DNA from: Ilyomonas sp965214235
Lineage (GTDB): Bacteria > Bacteroidota > Bacteroidia > Chitinophagales > Chitinophagaceae
Direction: 5' to 3'
NCBI GenBank assembly: GCA_965214235.1
Contig: CBDCBH010000003.1
Span: 930,001-994,000, forward strand
DNA length: 64,000 nt
The translations under genes and the position numbers were made by a program. Positions 52,915 to 59,580 of the stretch are shown here, one piece after another. The notes beneath the pieces are model-generated. The model was not told where the DNA came from and searched no databases. It worked only from the letters and a program-made list of their open reading frames with translations. Numbering within the stretch: position 1 is the stretch's first letter; each line of letters starts with the position of its first letter.

Positions 52915-53688
52915 TTATTTGGCTTCCGGTTCTTTTTCCGGTAAAAATCTCCAGTATCTTTTTGGCATATGCTGAATGTGCAATTTTGTATTTTTTCTTG
53001 CTTTGATATTTACACTTTGGAAATAGTGCTTCCACAACGATTGATACAACGCTTCATCTTCACTAAACACAATTTGCACACCGTTTTCTTTTACTTCATT
53101 ATTAAAAGATAACTCAATCATATCAACCGTTTCCAAATTGTAATATATTCCAAATCGCCGCTTGCCGTCATAAATCAGCCAGCGCTGATCGGCATAACGG
53201 TTTTTAAAATGGTTAACAAGCAAAGGCAGCACATTAAAATCGGGTTCTATTACTGCATAAAACAAATTGTCTTTGGTTAATTGAAAACGAACAAACGCTT
53301 CCATCCGGTGCCTCTCGCGATGAACTTTTTTTGTGGTTTGTGCAATTTTTAAAACGGCAGCATTACTGTAATCCAAGTGAATAGATTGCTTTTTTAAAAA
53401 CAAACATTGAACGTATTGCAGAAGATATTTTTCAATATTAGGCAACTCACTTAACCAGGTATGATACAAGCTTTCTGCAGAATCCAAAGAGGCGTATTTT
53501 AGTAACCCTTTCCATACACGCAAAGCCTTGTCACTATTGGTTTCTACAATATGATCCTGCCCGAAAACAGAAATATTGTACAGGTTATCTTTTACAAGTT
53601 TTACATCTTTACACTTATATTCATACACTTCAAAAACTGCGGTTAAAAAGCCATTGAATGTGCCATCGTACACCATCATCCGCATCAT
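52915..53688 (-). CDS. TIGR03915/DUF4130 DNA-repair partner protein
   Basis: The protein has 257 residues. The start MVYDGTFNGFLTAVFEVYEYK is the hallmark of the TIGR03915 (SAM-partner, DUF4130) family, and the late phrase DQRWLIYDGKRRFGIYYN is also typical. These proteins resemble DNA-glycosylase or uracil-glycosylase folds and are almost always encoded beside a radical SAM protein of the TIGR03916 type, which is the case here, one base apart. A role in DNA repair or base modification is proposed from context, and the reaction is unknown. Several ATGs lie at the start (MMRMM), so the true first residue is uncertain by a few codons. Confidence 0.85.
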   Translation of the reverse strand: MMRMMVYDGTFNGFLTAVFEVYEYKCKDVKLVKDNLYNISVFGQDHIVETNSDKALRVWKGLLKYASLDSAESLYHTWLSELPNIEKYLLQYVQCLFLKKQSIHLDYSNAAVLKIAQTTKKVHRERHRMEAFVRFQLTKDNLFYAVIEPDFNVLPLLVNHFKNRYADQRWLIYDGKRRFGIYYNLETVDMIELSFNNEVKENGVQIVFSEDEALYQSLWKHYFQSVNIKARKNTKLHIQHMPKRYWRFLPEKEPEAK

Positions 53689-53689
53689 C

Positions 53690-54943
53690 TTAAAACATCT
53701 TTATTTGTGCTGAAAAATTAGCAGCGTATTTACTGTTTTGTATTGAAAGAAGTTGCTGTTTAATTTGCATCGGCGAATAATCGCGAACTACAAAATCATC
53801 GCTTTTACAAGTGATGAAATACTTGGCGCGGTTATAAGCGATGCCTATCTTTTTTAAATGCTCCCAATTTAATGTGGCAAACTTTCTTGCGCCAACAATC
53901 TTCTTTGCCGATGCCACGCCAATACCCGGAACACGTTTAATTAAAGCTTCATCAGCCTTATTAATATCAACCGGAAACAAGTGAAGATTGCGCATAGCCC
54001 AGCTTAATTTCGGGTCGATATCCAAATCAAGATGAGGATTTTCCACATCTACTATTTCGCGTACATCAAAACCATAAAACCGAAGCAGCCAATCGGCCTG
54101 GTACAATCTGTTTTCGCGTATCATTGGCACCGGCGTTCCAATGGCTGGCAACCGGTTATCATGGCTGATGGGAACATAACCGGAATAATACACACGCTTT
54201 AAATTCATTTTTTTATAGAAGCCATTAGCAAGATGCAGGATTTGAAAATCTGTTTCCGGCGTAGCGCCAATTACCATTTGCGTGCTTTGCCCTGCCGGTG
54301 CAAAATGTGGCGTGTGTTTATGAACAAGTTTATCTTCTTTATATTGAATGATTTCGTTTTTCAAAAACTTCATCGGCTTTATCATGTCTTCGCGCTTCTT
54401 ATCGGGAGCCAACAATTTGAGACTTTGCTCTGTTGGCATTTCAACATTTATACTTAACCTGTCGGCATACAAACCAGCCAGTTTCATTAAGTCGTCACTC
54501 GCGCCGGGGATGGCTTTTAAATGAATGTAACCATTAAAATTATGCTCGGTACGCAGCTTTTTGGCAATGCGCACCAACCGCTCCATCGTATAATCGGCAT
54601 TTTTAAAAATACCGGAGCTTAAAAACAAACCTTCAATATAATTTCTTCTGTAAAAATTAATGGTTAAATCCACCACTTCCTGCACCGTAAAAGCGGCGCG
54701 TTTTATATCGTTGCTTTTGCGGCTAACGCAATAGGCGCAATCGAAAATGCAATGGTTGGTAAGCAATATTTTTAAGAGCGAAACGCAACGACCATCTTCG
54801 GTATAAGCATGGCAGATGCCGGTGCCGGTATCGCCCAAACCTTTGTTGACATTCTTGCGGTTGCTGCCGCTTGAGGCGCAGCTTACATCATATTTTGCAG
54901 CATCAGCCAATATCTGCAGCTTCTCTGTTACCCGATCACTCAA
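53690..54943 (-). CDS. Radical SAM protein of the DNA modification/repair type (TIGR03916)
   Basis: This 417-residue protein begins at a TTG (54943), which is the only plausible start for the family phrase VTEKLQILADAAKYDVSC. It holds a radical SAM domain with CIFDCAYC (Cys65-x3-Cys69-x2-Cys72) for the 4Fe-4S cluster and AdoMet. The extra phrase CASSGSNRK before it is usual for TIGR03916. A helix-hairpin-helix domain lies near the C-terminus (residues about 340-370: LIKRVPGIGVASAKKIVGAR), which should bind DNA. The reaction is unknown. The partner gene of DUF4130 type follows one base after its stop, so the two act as a pair. Confidence 0.9.
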   Translation of the reverse strand: MSDRVTEKLQILADAAKYDVSCASSGSNRKNVNKGLGDTGTGICHAYTEDGRCVSLLKILLTNHCIFDCAYCVSRKSNDIKRAAFTVQEVVDLTINFYRRNYIEGLFLSSGIFKNADYTMERLVRIAKKLRTEHNFNGYIHLKAIPGASDDLMKLAGLYADRLSINVEMPTEQSLKLLAPDKKREDMIKPMKFLKNEIIQYKEDKLVHKHTPHFAPAGQSTQMVIGATPETDFQILHLANGFYKKMNLKRVYYSGYVPISHDNRLPAIGTPVPMIRENRLYQADWLLRFYGFDVREIVDVENPHLDLDIDPKLSWAMRNLHLFPVDINKADEALIKRVPGIGVASAKKIVGARKFATLNWEHLKKIGIAYNRAKYFITCKSDDFVVRDYSPMQIKQQLLSIQNSKYAANFSAQIKMF

Positions 54944-54960
54944 CGCTTATAATTTAAAAG

Positions 54961-54968
54961 CAAATGTA
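54961..54968 (-). promoter_or_regulatory. -7 element of the radical SAM operon
   Basis: TACATTTG on the minus strand fits TAnnTTTG and ends 17 bases before the TTG start at 54943. This supports the TTG as the first codon. A -33 TTG is at about 23 bases, longer than normal. Confidence 0.45.
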
Positions 54969-55111
54969 TCTATTCTGCTAAATAAATTAGCCAATACTTA
55001 TTCACAAATAAGGCACAAAAAATCTTTGAATATTTATTAACAATGGTATAAACATGAGATGATAAAAAACAAACAGGATGTTTACTTTGCATTCATAAAA
55101 TAGTATTCATT

Positions 55112-56779
55112 ATGCAGCGAAGACATTTTATAAAACTTACCGGAGCAGGCGTTGGCAGCTTACTGATAACGGGCTGGAATAACGACAAAAAAGAACCGGC
55201 AGAAAAAGTTTCGTTACCACAAAAAGTAAATATAAAACTTGATGATGGCATTCATGAAATGACATCTGGTGATAAACAAACCTGGGTGTATAAAGATATT
55301 ATTGTAACGCTGAAATATGGAAAGGATGATGCGCTGCAAACCTTTATTCAATCGCCATCCGCTGCATTGTATGAAGTGCAGCTGCAATGGCAATACAATA
55401 CATCTTCCAGCACAAAAATTTCCGGCGACCATTGGGAAAGAACGTATGGCGATGGTGCATTTGAAGCAACCGATGCAAAACGAAAAATGCCCTGGTACTG
55501 TATTCAAAGTGATGATAACAACACCGTTTGTTTTGGTGTAAAAACAGGCTGCAAAGCTTTCTGCTGCTGGAGGGTTGGCAATGGCATTATGCAGCTTGTG
55601 ATAGATACCCGTAACGGCGGCAATGGCGTTCAGCTTCGCGAGCGAACTTTACAGGCTGCCAACATTATTACTACAAAAAATAAAAAGGATGAAAACACCT
55701 TTTACACAGCACGCCGTTTTTGTGCGATGATGTGCCCTTCACCACTACTTCCAAAGCAACCGGTTTATGGCATTAACGACTGGTATTTTGCTTACGGAAA
55801 TAACACACCGGCTTTAATAAAACAACAAACGGCATTGTTAACCGATTTGGCTATTAATACGGACAACCGTCCTTTCTCGGTAATCGATGCCGGCTGGGCA
55901 AAATACTCGCCTTTATTGCCGGGCGATTGTTGCTGGATGGATGATTTTTCGCAGCCGAATGAAAAGTTCCCTGACATGCAAAAGCTGGCTGAAGAAATTA
56001 AACAACTTGCAATGCGCCCGGCTTTGTGGACACGACCTCTGTGTGCGCCGCATGATAAAAACAAAAGCCTTTTATTGCCTTCTATTGCTGGCAGAGACGA
56101 TCCTAAACAGCCCGTGCTTGACCCAAGTATTGATGAAAATATCGCTCTCATTCAACATAATTTTTCCGTGTACCATCAATGGGGTTACGAAATGATTAAG
56201 CATGATTTTACAACGTATGATATGATGGGAAAATGGGGATTTAAAATGCAGGATGAAATGACGGCTGCGGGCTGGCATTTTAACGATACTTCAAAAACAA
56301 CAGCAGAGATTATTTTACACTTGTATCAATCTATTCGCGAAGCCGCAAAAGACATGTATCTAATTGGCTGCAATACCATCAGTCACTTATCGGCAGGCTT
56401 GTTTGAGCAATGCCGCATTGGCGATGATACCAGTGGAAAAGAATGGGAACGAACAAAAAAAATGGGTGTAAACACACTGGCTTTCCGAACAATGCAGCAC
56501 AATACTTTTTATGCCGCCGACGGCGATTGTGTTGGCTTAACCAAAGATGTGGAATGGAGTAAAAACAAACAATGGATGCAGTTGCTTGCCGAAAGCGGAA
56601 CGCCATTATTTATCTCCACACAGCCTGACGCTTTGGGAGCAGAGCAAAAACAAACAATAAAAAACTCTTTTACACTGGCTGCAAAAAAATTGCCTGTTGG
56701 CGAGCCGTTGGATTGGCTCACCAATCCGTTTCCAACGCAATGGAAGCTGAATGGAAACAGGAGGAGTTTTGAATGGTAG
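55112..56779 (+). CDS. GH36-like glycoside hydrolase with Tat-type signal
   Basis: This exported enzyme has 555 residues and the N-terminus MQRRHFIKLTGAGVGSLLIT, a twin-arginine signal. A (beta/alpha)8 barrel resembling GH36/GH27 alpha-galactosidases follows: ASP-bearing start FSVIDAGWAKYSP, the nucleophile site MIKHDFTTYD, and the acid site CRIGDDTSG. The length is shorter than in GH36 proper. It may act on alpha-galactosides or on related sugars, and the exact family is uncertain. The next three genes downstream are a repeat-bearing gap, ispG and a GH3. The 18-mer AATGGAGTAAAAACAAAC occurs inside it at 56553-56570, where it encodes EWSKNKQ. Confidence 0.75.
   Translation: MQRRHFIKLTGAGVGSLLITGWNNDKKEPAEKVSLPQKVNIKLDDGIHEMTSGDKQTWVYKDIIVTLKYGKDDALQTFIQSPSAALYEVQLQWQYNTSSSTKISGDHWERTYGDGAFEATDAKRKMPWYCIQSDDNNTVCFGVKTGCKAFCCWRVGNGIMQLVIDTRNGGNGVQLRERTLQAANIITTKNKKDENTFYTARRFCAMMCPSPLLPKQPVYGINDWYFAYGNNTPALIKQQTALLTDLAINTDNRPFSVIDAGWAKYSPLLPGDCCWMDDFSQPNEKFPDMQKLAEEIKQLAMRPALWTRPLCAPHDKNKSLLLPSIAGRDDPKQPVLDPSIDENIALIQHNFSVYHQWGYEMIKHDFTTYDMMGKWGFKMQDEMTAAGWHFNDTSKTTAEIILHLYQSIREAAKDMYLIGCNTISHLSAGLFEQCRIGDDTSGKEWERTKKMGVNTLAFRTMQHNTFYAADGDCVGLTKDVEWSKNKQWMQLLAESGTPLFISTQPDALGAEQKQTIKNSFTLAAKKLPVGEPLDWLTNPFPTQWKLNGNRRSFEW
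56553..56570 (+). repeat. 18-mer repeat AATGGAGTAAAAACAAAC, copy 3
   Basis: Inside the GH36-like gene, encoding part of EWSKNKQ. Identical to 15661-15678 and 51184-51201. Confidence 0.85.
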
Positions 56780-56786
56780 GAAAATG

Positions 56787-56873
56787 AACCCTGAAAGGGT
56801 TTGACTATGAATAACCGCCGGTTGCACTGAAGAATAGAAAATGCAATAAAAACAAACCCCGAAGGGGTTGAAC
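56787..56873. repeat. CCCCGAAGGGG-type repeat, copy A
   Basis: Begins AACCCTGAAAGGG and ends CCCCGAAGGGGTTGAAC. The core ATGCAATAAAAACAAACCC (56841-56859) is identical, in reverse complement, to 57058-57076 of copy B. It contains an ATAAAAACAAAC form of the dispersed motif. Confidence 0.75.
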
Positions 56874-57044
56874 AAACATCATTTTGAAGCCTCTCTCTTT
56901 TTATTTTTATCACATAAATAATTTGCTTGTGAGCTATCGCCAAAACCAAAAAGAACATCATCAAAAAGAAAACTTTTTTGATGAGTATAAACAACTGCTC
57001 CTTGAGAACAGAATTGCATTTGAAGAAAGTATTTGTTGTGAAGC

Positions 57045-57127
57045 GTTCAACCCTTGGGGGTTTGTTTTTATTGCATTTTTTTCACCGGTTACACCGGTGG
57101 TTTCACGTTTAACTCCTTCGGAGTTGA
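57045..57127. repeat. CCCCGAAGGGG-type repeat, copy B (inverted)
   Basis: Reads GTTCAACCCTTGGGGG, then TTTGTTTTTATTGCAT (57061-57076), then CACCGGTTACACCGGTGG, and ends CTCCTTCGGAGTTGA. It is the inverted counterpart of copy A, so the two could fold back on each other over about 340 bases. Confidence 0.75.
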
Positions 57128-57321
57128 GCCTGGATAAACATAAGGTTATAAAAAGATGACAGATCTATTATTAGGTTTTAAGCCTTATCATCTTTTTTCT
57201 TGTTACTTGCAACCTTGTATTCTGATGCCTTGCATTTCCTTTAAACTTGCAACTTATTCCTTAACATTCACATCTCCTCAATTATTCGCAACTTTGTGGC
57301 TACACTTAGTTTTAATTTTTT

Positions 57322-59466
57322 ATGCAATTGTATTGTAATTCGCTTACTGAATATTCAAGATTAAAAACCCGCGAAGTTAAAGTTGGCGATTTGTTGCTGG
57401 GCAATTTTCATCCTATCCGCGTGCAAACGATGACCACTACTGATACGATGGATACACTTGCCACCGTTGAGCAAAGCATCCGTTGCATAGAAGCTGGTTC
57501 AGAACTGGTGCGCATTACCGCGCCAAGTAAAAAAGAAGCAGAGAATTTATTACCTATAAGGAACGAACTGCACCGGCGTGGTTATACAACGCCATTGGTT
57601 GCCGATATTCATTTCACGCCTAACGCCGCTGAAATTGCAGCCCGCATTGTAGAAAAAGTACGCATCAACCCAGGTAATTATATCGATAAAAAAAAGTTTG
57701 AGTTAATTGAATATTCCGATGCTGATTATGCCGAAGAAATCGAGCGCATCCACCAACGGTTTACACCATTGGTTACCATTTGTAAACAATATGGAACGGC
57801 GATGCGCATAGGCACCAACCACGGTAGCTTAAGCGATAGAATTATGAGCCGCTACGGCGATACGCCAATGGGCATGGTAGAAAGTGCAATGGAGTTTCTT
57901 CGTATTGCACGATATGAAAGCTATCATAACATTGTGTTGAGCATGAAGGCAAGCAACCCGCAGGTGATGGTGCAGGCGTATCGTTTGCTCATTCAAAAAA
58001 TGGAGGAAGAATTTGGCGAATGTTATCCTTTGCATTTGGGCGTAACCGAAGCCGGTGATGGCGAAGATGGCAGAGTAAAAAGTGCAGCCGGCATTGGAAC
58101 ATTATTAGAAGATGGCATTGGCGATACCATTCGCGTAAGCCTTACAGAAGACCCCGAATTTGAAATTACGGTTTGTAAAGATCTGGTGAAGAGGTACGAG
58201 GGAAGAAGCAACGAGTTGCGAGCTGTGAGCTATGAGCAAGAACCATGCAACAAGGAAGAAAATACTAATTACGAGAAGGATAGAAATAATAGCTTACTAC
58301 ATAGGCAGGTAAATCAAACCGCATCGTCTGTTCCCTTCTCCACTCGTGGAGAAGGGTTAGGGATGAGGTATTCTCCCTTCTCTTACAAGCGCCGCGAAAC
58401 CTTTGCCGTTGATAATATTGGTGCACATCATGTTCCGGTTGTGATTGCAGACTTAAGTAGAATAGAACACATCACGCCATCGCACCTGCAAAGCGTGGGT
58501 TATACTTACGATTATGTAACCGATAAATGGAACATCAGCGATGCCGCCGCCGATTATATTTTTACGGGTCATCAGCTTCTTGATTTTTCTTTGCCAGGCA
58601 CGTTAAAGGTCATCGTATATCCTGCAACATGGCAGTTGGCTGAAGACAAAACAAAATACTTCCCTATTTATGAAGACAGTGGTTTTGCCCTTGCTGATGT
58701 GATAAGCAACGATATCAATTTTGTAATGATGGATTGCTTTAGCAATAACACTCCAATTAATGATTTTACTTATTTAGACGCCGTTGCCAACAAGCCCGAT
58801 GTAGTATTGTGTTTGAGCAGTAAAAACAAACATGCAATGCTAAACATAAGACGCATGTTTATAGAGCTGATGAATCGCAACATCAACAATCCGGTTGTTT
58901 TAATTTGCGATAGCAATTGGCAAACGGCTGATGAGCATCTCATTCATTTTGCTACCGAATGCGGTGCTTTATTGTTAGATGGTTTTGGCGATGGATTGTG
59001 TTTGGGAACAACGAATGAAAGCTATCAGCAATTACAAACTATCAATGCAAGCGGTCGTAATTATCTGAATAACGCAACGGTAGAACAATTCATTAATAAT
59101 ACTGCCTTTACTATCCTGCAAGCTACACGTACGCGCATTTCCAAAACCGAATATATTTCCTGCCCTTCCTGCGGCAGAACCTTGTTTGATTTGCAGGAAA
59201 CCACAGCAAAAATCCGCTCGGTTACCAGCCATTTAAAAGGCGTAAAAATTGCCATTATGGGTTGCATCGTTAACGGACCCGGTGAGATGGCAGATGCCGA
59301 TTTTGGCTATGTGGGCAGCGGCGTTGGAAAGATTACTTTATACCGTGGTAAAGATGTGGTAAAGCGCAATGTGGACAGTGCTATTGCTGTTGAAGAACTG
59401 GTTACTTTGTTGAAAGAAAGTGATGCCTGGGTTGAGCCGGTACTGCTTGCGCAATACGCTTCATAA
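57322..59466 (+). CDS. ispG: 4-hydroxy-3-methylbut-2-en-1-yl diphosphate synthase IspG (GcpE), long three-domain form
   Basis: IspG makes HMBPP in the methylerythritol phosphate route to isoprenoids. The 714-residue protein is the long form found in Bacteroidota and plants. The TIM barrel comes first (about 10-290: VGDLLLGNFHPIRVQTMTTT, PLVADIHFTPNAAEIAARIVEKVRINPGNY), then an extra insert domain (about 355-600: PFSYKRRETFAVDNIG, VVIADLSRIEHI), then the C-terminal 4Fe-4S domain with ISCPSCGRTLFD and GCIVNGPGE, which supply the three cysteine ligands. Residues about 295-355, between barrel and insert, are a low-complexity stretch that contains a copy of the palindromic CCTCATCCC repeat, in frame. 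The barrel and cluster motifs are all present, so the enzyme is probably active despite it. The ATG at 57322 is secure. Confidence 0.94.
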   Translation: MQLYCNSLTEYSRLKTREVKVGDLLLGNFHPIRVQTMTTTDTMDTLATVEQSIRCIEAGSELVRITAPSKKEAENLLPIRNELHRRGYTTPLVADIHFTPNAAEIAARIVEKVRINPGNYIDKKKFELIEYSDADYAEEIERIHQRFTPLVTICKQYGTAMRIGTNHGSLSDRIMSRYGDTPMGMVESAMEFLRIARYESYHNIVLSMKASNPQVMVQAYRLLIQKMEEEFGECYPLHLGVTEAGDGEDGRVKSAAGIGTLLEDGIGDTIRVSLTEDPEFEITVCKDLVKRYEGRSNELRAVSYEQEPCNKEENTNYEKDRNNSLLHRQVNQTASSVPFSTRGEGLGMRYSPFSYKRRETFAVDNIGAHHVPVVIADLSRIEHITPSHLQSVGYTYDYVTDKWNISDAAADYIFTGHQLLDFSLPGTLKVIVYPATWQLAEDKTKYFPIYEDSGFALADVISNDINFVMMDCFSNNTPINDFTYLDAVANKPDVVLCLSSKNKHAMLNIRRMFIELMNRNINNPVVLICDSNWQTADEHLIHFATECGALLLDGFGDGLCLGTTNESYQQLQTINASGRNYLNNATVEQFINNTAFTILQATRTRISKTEYISCPSCGRTLFDLQETTAKIRSVTSHLKGVKIAIMGCIVNGPGEMADADFGYVGSGVGKITLYRGKDVVKRNVDSAIAVEELVTLLKESDAWVEPVLLAQYAS
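58332..58370. repeat. Palindromic repeat copy inside ispG, in frame
   Basis: TCCCTTCTCCACTCGTGGAG and the following AAGGGTTAGGGATGAGG repeat, in reverse, the core of 1901-1935 and 6488-6545. The arms CCCTTCTCCAC and GTGGAGAAGGG pair over 11 bp. It encodes about residues 337-350 (VPFSTRGEGLGMRY) without breaking the frame. Confidence 0.85.
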
Positions 59467-59511
59467 GTTTACAATTTTCTTCTTTTCGTACCATCATACA
59501 TCATCTTTGTT

Positions 59512-59541
59512 GCAGCCATTCTTTTTGATGGCTGCTTTTTA
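59512..59541 (+). terminator. Intrinsic terminator after ispG
   Basis: GCAGCCAT with ATGGCTGC (59512-59519 and 59528-59535) around an 8-base loop, followed by a T-rich run. It ends the ispG transcript 46 bases after the stop. Confidence 0.85.
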
Positions 59542-59553
59542 TTTACTGCATAT

Positions 59554-59561
59554 TACATTTG
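59554..59561 (+). promoter_or_regulatory. -7 element of the GH3 gene
   Basis: TACATTTG fits TAnnTTTG and ends 19 bases before the ATG at 59581. No TTG or TTTG is at the -33 distance. It is located directly after the ispG terminator, which supports a separate GH3 promoter. Confidence 0.5.
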
Positions 59562-59580
59562 CCATAACAATTGTTTGTCT

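Larger units (their letters stand above)
56780..57321. other. Intergenic stretch between two inverted repeat copies
   Basis: No gene accepted. Two copies of the CCCCGAAGGGG-type repeat (56787-56873 and 57045-57127) lie in opposite directions around about 170 bases. A frame of 91 codons (56884-57159) runs across the second copy and is not credible as a whole; its first half (YRQNQKEHHQKENFF) might be a gene fragment. An AGATCT site lies at 57161. The last 160 bases before ispG are T-rich and show no clear promoter. Confidence 0.5.

Noticed and set aside
56884..57159. 91-codon frame between the two inverted repeats
   Set aside because: Its C-terminal half is the translation of repeat copy B, and the opposite strand gives an equally long frame with the same kind of text. 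Only the first 50 codons might be a gene fragment.
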